From Dechloromonas sp. UBA6271 (GTDB lineage: Bacteria; Pseudomonadota; Gammaproteobacteria; Burkholderiales; Rhodocyclaceae), in assembly GCA_002440665.1 (NCBI GenBank), contig DJUX01000059.1, forward strand, positions 1 through 64,000: a DNA stretch of 64,000 nt. Direction: 5' to 3'. Below, piece by piece: positions 53,995 through 64,000 of the stretch. Under the pieces are notes generated by a model. That model was not told where the DNA came from, searched no databases, and saw only the letters and a list, made by a program, of their open reading frames with translations. The position numbers and the translations under genes are program-made. Within the stretch, counting starts at the first letter, position 1, and each line of letters opens with the position of its first letter.

Positions 53995-55296
53995 TCAGCT
54001 TGAAGGTGCCGGGAACCATCCCTGTTCAGGGACAGGATAAATGCAGTTGCGACCGGCTGCCTTGGCTTGATAGAGCGCGTCATCGGCGTGCAAGGTCGCC
54101 TGGTCGAGGCCTTCGTCATCCGGAAGGCAGCGCGCAATCCCGCAACTGATCGAGAGTCTGACCAGGCCGCGCGGGTTGTTCAGCACGACCTGGTTGACTG
54201 CCTTGCGTATCCGTTCGGCGACCAGATGCGCGCCTTCAGCCGAGGTGTCCGGCAGCAGCAGACGAAATTCGTCGCCGCCGGCGCGGGCGAAGATGTCCTG
54301 TTGGCGCAGGTTTTCTTTGACGACCCCAACGAATTTCCGCAGCGCGTCGTCGCCGGTGGCATGTCCGAGGCTGTCGTTGATGTCCTTGAAATGGTCGAGG
54401 TCCATCACGACCAGTGCAAGGTCGCCGCCGTTCCGCGCCAAGCGGGACTGTTCATGGTGGGCAAGCTCGTAGAAGGTGCGCAGGTTGTAGGCCCCGGTCA
54501 GGAAATCGGTCGCGGCCAGCACTTCCAGCCGGCGTTCGAGTGCCTTGCGCTCCGAAATGTCGAGCATGGCGCCGACGATGCCGTCCGGCTGGCCGGATGA
54601 ATCGAGGAACACCGCCTTGTGGAAGATCACGTCGCGAACGCTGCCGTCGGCATAGCGGACGCGGGTTTCGTAGGTTTGCGTTCCGCCGCTCGCCAGATGG
54701 TCGATGTCCGACTTTTCATAGACCCGGGCCATCTCGTCGGGAGCAATGTCGAATACCGTCTTGCCGACGATATCGGCTGCCGCGAGGCCGATGAAGCCTT
54801 CGAAGGCCTTGTTGCAGGCGATGTAACGGCGGTCGCGATCCTTGATGAAGATCGGGATCGGCAGGGTGTCGACCGTTGCCTGCAGGCGCAGCAGGTGGGC
54901 CAGACGCGAAGAGGGAAGTGCGTCGCGGCAGGCGGTAAGCGGGCGTTGCTGTTCGAGACGGGCGGCGATCAGTTCGATGCGTTCAAGATCGTCCATGGCG
55001 CAGCAATCCGCCGCATCGCTGCGGACGATTCGACGCGCCAGTTCGGGATCGTAGGGGTCGAGCAGGACGACATGCGGGAAGTTGCTCGGGCACATCGGGT
55101 GAAAGCGCTGTATCCAGTCGGTGTAGGCGGCTTCGCCGTCGATGGCGACCAGAACCGCCAGCGCTGTTGTCGCCTCGGTGCATTCGCCGCCTGGGTTGGG
55201 ATTGACCACAACCAGCCCGGCCACGGCAGGCAGCGCCGAACGCTTGCTTTTGCGCAAGTCGAGGAGCAGCAGGCGTGGAGGTTGACCTTCCGGCAT
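53995..55296 (-). CDS. PAS-GGDEF diguanylate cyclase
   Basis: Makes the second messenger c-di-GMP. The 433-residue soluble protein has an N-terminal region of about 120 residues without clear domain, one PAS domain (about 135-255; PIPIFIKDRDRRYIACNKAFEGF) and a GGDEF domain. The active site is an exact GGDEF in RAGGDEFRLLLPD, and the product-inhibition site RxxD (RQQD) is at its normal five-residue spacing, so it should be an active, feedback-inhibited cyclase. No membrane segments. The PAS ligand is unknown. Confidence 0.9.
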   Translation of the reverse strand: MPEGQPPRLLLLDLRKSKRSALPAVAGLVVVNPNPGGECTEATTALAVLVAIDGEAAYTDWIQRFHPMCPSNFPHVVLLDPYDPELARRIVRSDAADCCAMDDLERIELIAARLEQQRPLTACRDALPSSRLAHLLRLQATVDTLPIPIFIKDRDRRYIACNKAFEGFIGLAAADIVGKTVFDIAPDEMARVYEKSDIDHLASGGTQTYETRVRYADGSVRDVIFHKAVFLDSSGQPDGIVGAMLDISERKALERRLEVLAATDFLTGAYNLRTFYELAHHEQSRLARNGGDLALVVMDLDHFKDINDSLGHATGDDALRKFVGVVKENLRQQDIFARAGGDEFRLLLPDTSAEGAHLVAERIRKAVNQVVLNNPRGLVRLSISCGIARCLPDDEGLDQATLHADDALYQAKAAGRNCIYPVPEQGWFPAPSS

Positions 55297-55510
55297 GGAT
55301 TTATCCCAGTTGTATAGGATTCCATATTAGGAGGCAGCAATTCAGCGTGACAGGAAATATTTCTCACTGCCGGCAGAACATTCGGCAGGATTTCGGCGCT
55401 TCCGTGAAGTATTTCTCGGCTTGCCCTGAAGTCAAGGCAAAAAGGGCGTCAGCGGGTGGGCGACGGGGGCAATTTCGCCCCTGAAAGCGGGTCGACCGCA
55501 ACAGGGCCTT
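55297..55510. other. purU-GGDEF gap with a repeat core
   Basis: 214 bp between two leftward genes. It must carry the promoter of the GGDEF gene. It also contains a GGGGC/GCCCC hairpin around 55466-55480 and a dispersed repeat core at 55491-55505 just past the purU stop. No ORF is convincing. Confidence 0.4.
55491..55505 (+). repeat. Dispersed repeat core downstream of purU
   Basis: Exact GTCGACCGCAACAGG, intergenic, 6 bp from the purU stop. The upstream half is a GCCCCTGAAAGCGGG imperfect hairpin rather than a T-run. Confidence 0.6.
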
Positions 55511-56374
55511 CTAGCGGAAGACCACCGTCTTGTTGCCATGCACCAGCACCCGGTCTTCCAGGTGGTAGCGCAGGCCGCGCGCCAGCACGGTCTTTTCGAT
55601 GTCCTTGCCGTAGCGCACCATGTCTTCCGGCGAATCGGAGTGATCGATGCGGATGACATCTTGCTCGACGATCGGGCCGGCGTCGAGTTCGCTGGTGACA
55701 TAGTGGCAGGTGGCGCCGATCAGCTTGACGCCGCGCGTGTAGGCCTGATGGTAGGGTTTGGCGCCGGCGAAGCTGGGCAGGAACGAATGGTGGATGTTGA
55801 TGATGCGGCCCGCCAGCGCGTCGCACAATTCCGGCGACAGGATCTGCATGTAGCGGGCGAGGACCATCGAGTCACCGCGCACGTCGTCGAAGATGCGCTG
55901 CATCTCGGCGTAGGCACCTTTCTTGTTGTCGGCGGTGACCGGCACATGATGGAAGGGGATGCCGTGCCATTCGACGAAACCGCGGAAGGTGTCGTGGTTG
56001 GAAATGACGCAGGGAATCTCGATATCGAGTTCCTTCGCCTGCCAGCGCGCCAGCAGGTCGTAGAGGCAATGCTCCTGCTTGGAAACCAGGATGACGACGC
56101 GTTTCTTGACCGCGCTGTCGTTGATCCGCCAGTTCATCGACAGCGGTTCGCCGACCTCGACGCGGAAGCGTTCACGGAATTCGGCAAGCAGGAAGGGCAG
56201 CGAATCGGCCTTGATTTCGATGCGCATGAAATAGCGACCGCTCAACACGTCCGAGTGGAAACTCGATTCGAGTATCCAGCCGCCGTTGCCGGCGATGAAG
56301 CCGGAAACGCGGGCGATGATGCCCACCTGATCGGGGCAGGAGGCGGAGAGCGTGTAGAACCGGTTGCGATGCAT
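55511..56374 (-). CDS. purU: Formyltetrahydrofolate deformylase
   Basis: Hydrolyses 10-formyl-THF to formate and THF, balancing one-carbon pools. The 287-residue protein has an N-terminal ACT domain (YTLSASCPDQVGIIARVSGF) and a formyltransferase-like catalytic domain with the active-site block INIHHSFLPSFAGAKPYHQAY and TSELDAGPIVEQD. It is 10 bp downstream of thrH. Complete and of normal length (E. coli 280). Confidence 0.95.
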   Translation of the reverse strand: MHRNRFYTLSASCPDQVGIIARVSGFIAGNGGWILESSFHSDVLSGRYFMRIEIKADSLPFLLAEFRERFRVEVGEPLSMNWRINDSAVKKRVVILVSKQEHCLYDLLARWQAKELDIEIPCVISNHDTFRGFVEWHGIPFHHVPVTADNKKGAYAEMQRIFDDVRGDSMVLARYMQILSPELCDALAGRIINIHHSFLPSFAGAKPYHQAYTRGVKLIGATCHYVTSELDAGPIVEQDVIRIDHSDSPEDMVRYGKDIEKTVLARGLRYHLEDRVLVHGNKTVVFR

Positions 56375-56384
56375 AGTTTCGGGT

Positions 56385-56996
56385 TCAGGAGACCTTGGCG
56401 AAAGCCTTGTCGATTTCGGTGCGCAGGTCGTCGTAATTCAGCACGACCGGGTACTGCGGGAATTCGCGGATGACGTTTTCCGGCGGGTGGAACAGGATGC
56501 CGCCGTGCGCCTCGCCGAGCATGGCCGTGTCGTTGTAGGAATCGCCGGCGGCGACGATGGTGAAATTCAGCTCCTTGAAGCGCTTCACGGCTTCCCGCTT
56601 CTGGTCCGGCATGCGCAGGTGGTAGTCGACCAGCATGCCCTCGGCGTCGTCTTCCAGCGAGTGGCAGAACAGCGTCGGCCAGCCGAGCTGGCGCATCAGC
56701 GGGTGGGCGAATTCGTAGAAAGTGTCGGACAGGATGACGACCTGGTAATCCTCGCGCAGCTGGTCGAGGAAGGCGCGAGCACCCGGCATCGGGCCCATTT
56801 CGCCGATCACCTTCTGGATGTCCGGCAGGCCCAGCTTGTGCTGGCGCAGGATGCCCAGACGGTAGGTCATCAGCTTGTCGTAGTCCGGCTCGTCGCGCGT
56901 CGTGCGCATCAGCTCGGGAATGCCCGTGCGCTTGGAGAATTCGATCCAGATTTCGGGGACGAGAACCCCTTCGAGGTCTAGGCAGACGATTTGCAC
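56385..56996 (-). CDS. thrH: Phosphoserine phosphatase / homoserine phosphotransferase ThrH
   Basis: HAD-fold enzyme that dephosphorylates phosphoserine and can pass the phosphate to homoserine. The 203-residue protein matches Pseudomonas ThrH closely: motif I CLDLEGVLVPEIW, in which DLEG gives the nucleophile Asp, motif II LSDTFYEF and motif III AAGDSYNDTAML. A GTG start at 56996 gives MQIVCLDLEG; longer frames run into the inverted repeat and are rejected. Its promoter must lie in or next to that repeat. Confidence 0.92.
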   Translation of the reverse strand: MQIVCLDLEGVLVPEIWIEFSKRTGIPELMRTTRDEPDYDKLMTYRLGILRQHKLGLPDIQKVIGEMGPMPGARAFLDQLREDYQVVILSDTFYEFAHPLMRQLGWPTLFCHSLEDDAEGMLVDYHLRMPDQKREAVKRFKELNFTIVAAGDSYNDTAMLGEAHGGILFHPPENVIREFPQYPVVLNYDDLRTEIDKAFAKVS

Positions 56997-57071
56997 GGTT
57001 GGGCTCCCTACGGGGGTTCGGAAAAGATGCGATTTTACCTTATGGGGGGTGGTTTTCGGGGTGATTTGGGC

Positions 57072-57086
57072 GTTGACCGCAGCAGG
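57072..57086 (+). repeat. Dispersed repeat core, diverged, at left edge of the inverted repeat
   Basis: GTTGACCGCAGCAGG, two mismatches to the core, after GATTTGGGC. Lies 17 bp left of the inverted-repeat arm. Confidence 0.4.
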
Positions 57087-57102
57087 CGTGGGGTTCCGCC
57101 TT

Positions 57103-57606
57103 GCGGGCGTCTTACTTTCTTTTGCTTCGCCAAAAGAAAGTAAGCAAAGAAAAGGCGACCCCTGGGTCGGTGTCCGGCTACGCTGGATTCCCTGCGCTAC
57201 TCGAAACGCCGGGCGGCTGCGCAACTCGGGGCTGCGCCCCTCAGACAGTGCTCGCCGAAAGCCCCCGACGTTCCTGCGTTGCTCGGCACCTCTCAAGGGG
57301 CCCGGCAAACCAGCCGTGCTCGACTGGTGGATTTCATTTTTGGCCTTTTTTCCCGGTCGACCGCAACTGCCTGCTTTTTTGTTTGCCGGTTGTGCCGCAC
57401 CGCCTTTCGGGTCCCCATGTGGCGCGCCGAGCAACGCAGGTGCTGGCGGAAAAAGGGCGAGGACTGTCTGAGGGGCGTAGCCCCGAGTTCCGCAGCCCCC
57501 GCCAGTGCCGAGTAGCGCAGGGAACCCGGCGTAGCCGGGCGCATAACCTGGGGTCGTCTTTTCTTTGGCTACTTTCTTTTGGCGAAGCAAAAGAAAGTAC
57601 GCCCGC
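57103..57606. repeat. 500-bp imperfect inverted repeat
   Basis: Two arms of about 180-190 bp (57103-57290 and 57426-57606) are inverted copies with roughly 80% identity. Shared blocks include CTGCGTTGCTCGGC and CGCCCCTCAGACAG. Each arm ends in a perfect stem-loop built from TACTTTCTTTTG and its complement (57112-57143 and 57570-57599). The centre holds a dispersed repeat copy. Open frames here are low-complexity, differ between frames and are not believed. It resembles a widespread proteobacterial intergenic repeat that is often miscalled as short proteins. Confidence 0.8.
57342..57370 (+). repeat. Dispersed repeat copy at the centre of the inverted repeat
   Basis: GGCC, a T-run and CCCG, then GTCGACCGCAAC (57356-57367) and TGCC. 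It is the only part of the 500-bp element without a mirrored partner. Confidence 0.6.
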
Positions 57607-57627
57607 CAACAGGGCGGAACCCCAAGG

Positions 57628-59535
<1,908 letters not shown>

Positions 59536-59596
59536 GAGGCGGCCGATTATAGCGGCGTGCTGCTAAAATCCTGCCACTTCGTCAGTGCCTGCCCAA

Positions 59597-60244
59597 ATGC
59601 TCAAAGCTCTACGCTCCGCCTTGCCTGCCGGTCGCCGTTCGGCAAAAAAAATGCTGAATATCGGCTGCCTGTTCGGTGTCGGGCTGCTCTCTGGCCTCGC
59701 CATTGCCGAGAGTGGCCCGACGGCTGCGCAGCAAGCCGACTGGGAGCAGCGCCTGGCACGGGCCGCCGAATTGCAGCAGCAAGGTGCCGAGGGCAGGGCA
59801 GCCGCCGAGAAGCAGCTGGAGGAGCAGACGACCGCGTGCTACAAAAAGTTTCTGGTCAACCGTTGCCGGGACAACGCCCATAGCGACTATGTCGAGGCGA
59901 ACAAGGTCGCCCGGCGTATTCAGAACGAAGGCAAGGCCATCGAGCGCCAGGTCAAGAAAGAGCAGTTGAGCGCGCGCGATGCCCAGGCGCTGGCGGAAAT
60001 GCCCGAGCGCGAAGCCGAGCTGAAGGCGCGCGAAGCCGAGACCACGGCGGCGCGCAATGCTGCGCTGGCCGAGGAGGAGGCGACGCGGGCGGCCAAGGCG
60101 CGCAAGGCCGAGGAAGGGGCGAAACGCAAGGCCGAGGAAGCGGAACGCCTGCAGAAAAAACAGGCGGATCACGACGCGCACGTTGCACAGCAGATGGAAA
60201 AGGCAAACGCCAAGGCGGCCACGGGCGCGCCGGCCAAGCCCTGA
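59597..60244 (+). CDS. Hypothetical exported coiled-coil protein
   Basis: About 215 residues, not recognised as a named family. A hydrophobic stretch (LNIGCLFGVGLLSGLAIAE) looks like a signal or anchor; ATG 59651 would give a simple signal peptide, while 59597 adds 18 basic residues. The rest is highly charged, rich in Ala, Glu, Lys and Arg, with heptad-like repeats (EAELKAREAETTAARNAALAEE) predicted to form a long helix, and one Cys pair (CYKKFLVNRC). The layout recalls TolA-like or LPS-assembly helper proteins, without proof. It is divergent from yheS and convergent with mutY. Confidence 0.6.
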   Translation: MLKALRSALPAGRRSAKKMLNIGCLFGVGLLSGLAIAESGPTAAQQADWEQRLARAAELQQQGAEGRAAAEKQLEEQTTACYKKFLVNRCRDNAHSDYVEANKVARRIQNEGKAIERQVKKEQLSARDAQALAEMPEREAELKAREAETTAARNAALAEEEATRAAKARKAEEGAKRKAEEAERLQKKQADHDAHVAQQMEKANAKAATGAPAKP

Positions 60245-60247
60245 CGT

Positions 60248-61285
60248 TCAGCCGGCGTCGCCGGCGATCCGTTCGATCAGCTTTCTGATCGGTGTTGGCA
60301 CGCCGGATGCCGCTGCCGTGTCGATGGTGATCCAGTTCATGCCCGGTTCGCCAATCGTCGGCGCGGGTTTGACGATGCACAGTACCGGTTCGAGCGTCAG
60401 GCGGAAATGCGTGAAGGTGTGTTTCAGCGGCGCCAGATCGTGCCGGCTTTCGGCGCTGAGGCCAAGCCGGGCCAGCACTGCCGCCGCCTCGCCTTCCGGA
60501 GGCACCAGCAGTCCGCCCCACACGCCATGCGGCGGGCGGCGTTCGAGTAACAGGCGCCGCCCATCGCTGATCAGCACGAAGCCGGCACGGCGCTCGGGCA
60601 GTTTGGGGCGCGGGCGCGCGGTCGGCAGTTCGCTTTGGCGGTTGCCCAGCCGGGCCTGGCAGGTGGCGGCCAGCGGGCAGTCGCCGCAGCGCGGACGGCT
60701 GCGCGTGCACACGGTGGCGCCAAGGTCCATCAGGCCCTGCGTGTAGGCTTCGATATCGCTTTCCGGCAGCAGGCGCTCGGCTAGGGTCCACAATTCACGA
60801 TCTATGGCGGCCTGACCGGGAAAGCCTTCGATCGCGAAGTGACGGCACAGGACGCGCTTCACATTGCCGTCGAGAATGGCGCTCCGCTGGCCGAAGGCGA
60901 AGGCGGCAATCGCTGCCGCCGTCGAGCGGCCGATGCCAGGCAGGGCGCTCAACTGGACGGCGGAATTGGGGAATTTTCCGGCGTGGACCGCAACAAGCTG
61001 CTGCGCGCAGCGATGGAGGTTGCGCGCCCGGGCGTAATACCCGAGCCCGGCCCAATGCTCGATCACCACCTCGAGCGGTGCTTCCGCCAGCGCCTGTAGT
61101 GTCGGAAAACGCGCCAGGAAACGCTGGAAATAAGGGATCACCGTGGCGACCTGCGTCTGCTGCAGCATGATCTCGGAGAGCCAGATGCGGTACGGGTCGC
61201 GTGTCTGCTGCCACGGCAGGTCATGGCGCCCGGCGTTTTTCTGCCAGGCGATCAGGGGGGCGGTAAAGGCGGGGAAGGCAGACAA
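60248..61285 (-). CDS. mutY: Adenine DNA glycosylase
   Basis: Removes adenine mispaired with 8-oxoguanine. The 345-residue protein has the catalytic region LSEIMLQQTQVATVIPYF with Glu, the helix-hairpin-helix LPGIGRSTAAAIAAFAF, the catalytic Asp in ILDGNVKRVLCR, the [4Fe-4S] Cys set (C-x6-C-x2-C-x5-C in CTRSRPRCGDCPLAATC) and a C-terminal MutT-like domain. No ATG is available; TTG at 61285, 5 bases after GAGG, is the best start. A near-match to the repeat core sits at 60983-60995. Confidence 0.93.
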   Translation of the reverse strand: MSAFPAFTAPLIAWQKNAGRHDLPWQQTRDPYRIWLSEIMLQQTQVATVIPYFQRFLARFPTLQALAEAPLEVVIEHWAGLGYYARARNLHRCAQQLVAVHAGKFPNSAVQLSALPGIGRSTAAAIAAFAFGQRSAILDGNVKRVLCRHFAIEGFPGQAAIDRELWTLAERLLPESDIEAYTQGLMDLGATVCTRSRPRCGDCPLAATCQARLGNRQSELPTARPRPKLPERRAGFVLISDGRRLLLERRPPHGVWGGLLVPPEGEAAAVLARLGLSAESRHDLAPLKHTFTHFRLTLEPVLCIVKPAPTIGEPGMNWITIDTAAASGVPTPIRKLIERIAGDAG

Positions 61286-61348
61286 ATCAGCCTCGACGGG
61301 CGGGTGCGGAGCACGGATAATACGTCCTTTTTCCGCAAGCGCCTTTTC

Positions 61349-61840
61349 ATGAGCCAGATTCAGGACGACAGCCGCGCCTTGCGCAATGCATTCGGGCGCT
61401 TCGCTACCGGGGTGACCATCGTCACGGCTATCGACCCGGACGGACAGCCGATCGGCCTGACCGTCAATTCCTTCTCTGCGGTGTCGCTGCAGCCGCCGCT
61501 GGTCCTCTGGTGCCTCGACAACGCCTCGCACAACCTCGAGGCCTTCCGCCGCGCCAGCCACCATGCCATCAATGTTCTGGCGGCCGGGCAGATCGATCTC
61601 TCCAACCGTTTCGCGACCTGGCCGGTCGATCGCTTTGTCGGGCTGCCCTGGCAGCCCGGTACTGGGGGCGCGCCAATCTTTTCGGGTTGCTGCGCCAGCT
61701 TCGAAGTGGCCAACGAAGCATCGTATCCCGGCGGCGACCACACGATTTTCGTCGGCCGGGTCGAGAAATTCGCCGAGGCGACCGATCTTGTCCCCCTGTT
61801 GTTTCACGCCGGGCAATATCGCGTATTGAGCGAGGATTGA
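61349..61840 (+). CDS. Flavin reductase (FMN-binding split barrel)
   Basis: A 163-residue NAD(P)H-flavin reductase-like protein. Family features are RNAFGRFATGVTIVTAIDPDG, the flavin-contact LTVNSFSAVSLQPPLVLWCLDN and the late HTIFVGRVEKF strand. Such proteins supply reduced flavin to monooxygenases or act as ferric or chlorite-type reductases. No oxygenase partner is adjacent. It is divergent from mutY over 63 bp; the start ATG 61349 overrides a longer frame beginning inside mutY. Confidence 0.88.
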   Translation: MSQIQDDSRALRNAFGRFATGVTIVTAIDPDGQPIGLTVNSFSAVSLQPPLVLWCLDNASHNLEAFRRASHHAINVLAAGQIDLSNRFATWPVDRFVGLPWQPGTGGAPIFSGCCASFEVANEASYPGGDHTIFVGRVEKFAEATDLVPLLFHAGQYRVLSED

Positions 61841-61882
61841 ACCGGGAGGCCACTACGCTTAGAATGCAGCCTCCGATCCAGA

Positions 61883-61956
61883 GCGGGCGTCGTATAGTGG
61901 CATTACCTGAGCTTCCCAAGCTCATGAGGAGGGTTCGATTCCCTTCGCCCGCTCCA
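61883..61956 (+). tRNA. tRNA-Gly (anticodon CCC)
   Basis: Folds as a complete cloverleaf: acceptor stem GCGGGCG/CGCCCGC with discriminator T and an encoded CCA, D-arm region GTATAGTGGCATTAC, anticodon stem GAGC/GCTC with loop TTCCCAA (anticodon CCC), and T arm GAGGG-TTCGATT-CCCTT. It reads GGG glycine codons. It lies alone between the flavin reductase and yihY genes. Confidence 0.95.
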
Positions 61957-62011
61957 TAGCGAATGCGTCGGCAACCGGCATTCCGCCAAACTTCCCAGCC
62001 CACCGCATGTC

Positions 62012-62899
62012 ATGCGTAGCAACCCGTCCCCCATCCTTGCACTAACGCGTGACTCGCTGCAGTTCGTTCGCCGGGTCTATACGACCTTCATGCAGAACCA
62101 AGGTTTGTTGCTGGCCGGCGCGATTGCCTACTACATGCTGCTGTCGATCCTGCCGCTGCTGATCCTGCTAGTTCTGGCGCTGTCTCCGTTCCTGCCCGAG
62201 GAACAGTTGCTGTCGACCCTGAGCCGCTATCTGGACCTGATGGCGCCCGGCCTTGCCGATCCGCTGGTCGAGCAACTGGCCAAGTTCCTCGGGCATCGCG
62301 AGGTGACCGGGGGCGTGCTGCTGGCGACGCTGCTGTTCTCCAGTTCCCTGACCTTTACGGTGCTCGAGAAGTCGCTGGCTACCATCTTTCATCATCGCAT
62401 CAAGACCCACCGCCGGCACTGGGTCACCTCGGCGCTGATTCCCTACGCCTACATCCTGGTCATCGGCGCCGGCCTGCTGCTGGTTACGCTGGCTTCCGGC
62501 GCGCTGGAAGCGCTCGGCACCCGCGAGATCAACGTTCTCGGCCACATTCGCTCGCTCGAGGGGACGGCCGGTGCCCTGCTGTACGCCGTAGGTCTGGGCG
62601 GCGAGATACTGCTGCTGAGCTCGATCTATATGGTCATGCCGACCGGCCATCTGTCGTGGCGCCATGCCTTGGTCGGCGGCATAACCGCCGGGCTGCTGTG
62701 GGAGCTGACGCGGCACTTGCTGGCGTGGTTCTTCGCCACCTTGTCCAAGGTCGGCGTGCTGTATGGATCGTTCGCTACAGCGATCTCGCTGCTGCTGAGT
62801 TTCGAAATCGCCGCCACCGTGCTGCTGGTCGGTGCGCAGGTTATCGCCCTGTACGAGCAGCGGCCGCGCCGCAAGTCGCCGGCCTCTGGCCGCAGCTAG
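62012..62899 (+). CDS. YihY/UPF0761 family inner-membrane protein
   Basis: A 295-residue membrane protein with about six hydrophobic segments, of the YihY/BrkB family. Family marks are LLLAGAIAYYMLLSILPLLILLVLALSPFL in the first helices and WRHALVGGITAGLLWELTRHLLAWFF near the fifth. Long thought to be a nuclease (RNase BN), the family is now regarded as a membrane protein of uncertain, perhaps envelope-lipid-transport, role. It converges on the AI-2E gene with a 4-bp overlap. Confidence 0.88.
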   Translation: MRSNPSPILALTRDSLQFVRRVYTTFMQNQGLLLAGAIAYYMLLSILPLLILLVLALSPFLPEEQLLSTLSRYLDLMAPGLADPLVEQLAKFLGHREVTGGVLLATLLFSSSLTFTVLEKSLATIFHHRIKTHRRHWVTSALIPYAYILVIGAGLLLVTLASGALEALGTREINVLGHIRSLEGTAGALLYAVGLGGEILLLSSIYMVMPTGHLSWRHALVGGITAGLLWELTRHLLAWFFATLSKVGVLYGSFATAISLLLSFEIAATVLLVGAQVIALYEQRPRRKSPASGRS

Positions 62900-63927
62900 G
62901 TTTTGTCGCGCGACGGTCCGGAAAGCAGGGCCGCGATCCAGCGGCTGGCGGGATTCGCCTCGCAGGCAGCAAGCATGGCGATGGTGACCGGAACGCCGAT
63001 GAAGGCGCCCGGAATTCCCCACAGGAAGCTCCAGAAGAAAACCGCGAGGACGACGACGAACGGCGATATGGCGAGCGCGCTGCCGGAGAAGCGTGGCTCC
63101 AGATAGCTGCCGATGACGAACTGGATGACGTTGAGGCCGAGGAAAGCGAGCAGCGCCATCTGCCACGATTCGAACTGTGCGGCGGTGAACAAGGTCGGCA
63201 GGACGGTGGCGATCAGCGGGCCGATCACCGGAATGTAGTTGAGGGCGAAGGCGATGACGCCCCAGGCAGCCGCCAGTTCGATGTCGAGGGCGAAGGTGAA
63301 GCCCCAGACGACAAGACCGGTGAGGATGCTGGCGGCGGTGCGGACCAGCAGATACTTGCGGAATTTCCCGGAAATGCTGGTGGTGGCTGCCAGCATCCGT
63401 TCGGCGACCGCGCCATTGCGCAGCGCTTGCAGCTTTTGCCTGAAGTCGCCGACTTCGAGCAGTCCGAGCATCGTGAAGATCAGGACCATCAGCGAAAAGC
63501 CGACGAGGCCGTTGATCCGAACGGCGACCTCCTGAAACATGCGAACCAGCGACAGCACGTTGAAGCGCTCGGACAGCGGGCCGGCGAGCAGGATGCCGTG
63601 GCTTTCCAGCCACTCCGTCGTCATCCCGTAGAGCACGTAAAAACGGCCGATGTTGGCCATCAGCCAGCGCCCGACCATGCCGATTCCCCAGGCGATCATC
63701 GAGGCCAGCGCACCGATGATGACGACTGTCGCCGCCAGTGTCAGCAGCAGTGCGATCAGCCGCGGAATCCTGGACTCCAGCGCTTTCTGCAGCGGCCAGA
63801 GAATGGCGATGACGAACAGCGAGACGGCGACCGGCGCAAAGATGGCGCTGCCGAAATACAGGGCTGCCGCGGTGAGGATGGCGGCGCACAATGCGGGCAG
63901 GGCGTTGATCGAGTTCTCTCCGGCCAT
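62896..63927 (-). CDS. AI-2E/PerM family permease
   Basis: A 343-residue membrane protein of the AI-2E exporter-like (TqsA/PerM) family. It has two N-terminal hydrophobic hairpins (about 13-85), a soluble middle, and the conserved C-terminal membrane block with YIPVIGPLIATVLPTLF and GSYLEPRFSGSALAISPFVVVLAVFFW. The start ATG 63927 is in frame with the family N-terminus. Members have been linked to autoinducer export, Na+/H+ antiport or unknown solutes; the substrate is not deducible. Its upstream region runs to the end of the window. Confidence 0.87.
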   Translation of the reverse strand: MAGENSINALPALCAAILTAAALYFGSAIFAPVAVSLFVIAILWPLQKALESRIPRLIALLLTLAATVVIIGALASMIAWGIGMVGRWLMANIGRFYVLYGMTTEWLESHGILLAGPLSERFNVLSLVRMFQEVAVRINGLVGFSLMVLIFTMLGLLEVGDFRQKLQALRNGAVAERMLAATTSISGKFRKYLLVRTAASILTGLVVWGFTFALDIELAAAWGVIAFALNYIPVIGPLIATVLPTLFTAAQFESWQMALLAFLGLNVIQFVIGSYLEPRFSGSALAISPFVVVLAVFFWSFLWGIPGAFIGVPVTIAMLAACEANPASRWIAALLSGPSRDKT

Positions 63928-64000
63928 GGATGGTTCCGCTTGGGGTGATGACTGAGGGTGTCGGGCGTATTCCGCGAATTGCCGATACCTGTGGAATGGG
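63928..64000. other. Window end, upstream of the AI-2E gene
   Basis: Last 73 bases, containing the presumed leftward promoter of the permease gene. Nothing else is recognised; a gene could begin beyond the edge. Confidence 0.3.

Overview
The window looks like the replication-origin end of a chromosome from a betaproteobacterium, most likely Rhodocyclales (Dechloromonas/Azonexus-like). The basis is the order dnaA-dnaN-gyrB with no recF, DUF1840 and DUF4390 proteins, an NtrYX pair beside trkAH, a TorF-like porin in front of glnK-amtB, high G+C and GC-rich codon use. It opens about 180 bp upstream of dnaA. DnaA boxes lie before dnaA, between dnaA and dnaN, and in a tight trio upstream of priA. 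Five ParB-type parS palindromes are scattered from 2.9 to 42.8 kb, which fits an origin-proximal centromere. parA and parB themselves are not in the window.

Layout. 0-6.4 kb: dnaA, dnaN, gyrB, a HIT protein and dtd, all rightward. 6.4-10.5 kb: a leftward operon gshA-gshB-apbE-sirtuin. 10.7-14.6 kb: ybiT (ABC-F), a DUF1857 gene, rsuA and oxyR. 14.6-20.6 kb: leftward genes for a branched-chain amino-acid binding protein, topB, dprA and a LysM protein. 20.7-23.0 kb: def-fmt and htpX. 23.0-24.3 kb: speD and an S1/P1 nuclease, leftward. 24.3-32.5 kb: rsmB, DUF4390, ntrY, ntrX, trkA and trkH, packed as one rightward block. 32.5-35.9 kb: hemE and priA. 35.9-40.2 kb: an MFS transporter, a MOSC protein, mak, a methyltransferase-like protein, DUF1840 and a cytochrome c. 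40.2-46.3 kb: an amidase, murB, metH behind an SAH riboswitch, and a BamE-like lipoprotein. 46.3-49.6 kb: a rhodanese, a Bcr/CflA pump, comM and ubiK. 49.9-52.7 kb: porin-glnK-amtB behind a sigma-54 promoter and two NtrC boxes. 52.9-57.0 kb: pldA, a PAS-GGDEF protein, purU and thrH. 57.1-57.6 kb: a 500-bp imperfect inverted repeat. 57.6-64 kb: yheS (ABC-F), a coiled-coil protein, mutY, a flavin reductase, tRNA-Gly(CCC), a YihY protein and an AI-2E/PerM-type permease.

Most genes are housekeeping: replication, tRNA and rRNA quality control, glutathione, methionine/SAM recycling, nitrogen sensing, potassium uptake and cell wall. No phage, IS element, CRISPR array or defence island was found. The most unusual feature is a short dispersed repeat with core GTCGACCGCAACAGG, often preceded by a T-run and a small GC hairpin. 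It occurs in intergenic DNA and inside or at the ends of several genes, and in one case it encodes part of a signal peptide. Also notable are the parS set, the SAH riboswitch with a mutually exclusive terminator, an NtrX whose AAA+ core has lost its ATPase motifs, and a phospholipase A with Asp in place of the usual active-site Asn. All product calls rest on reading the sequence; no database search was run.
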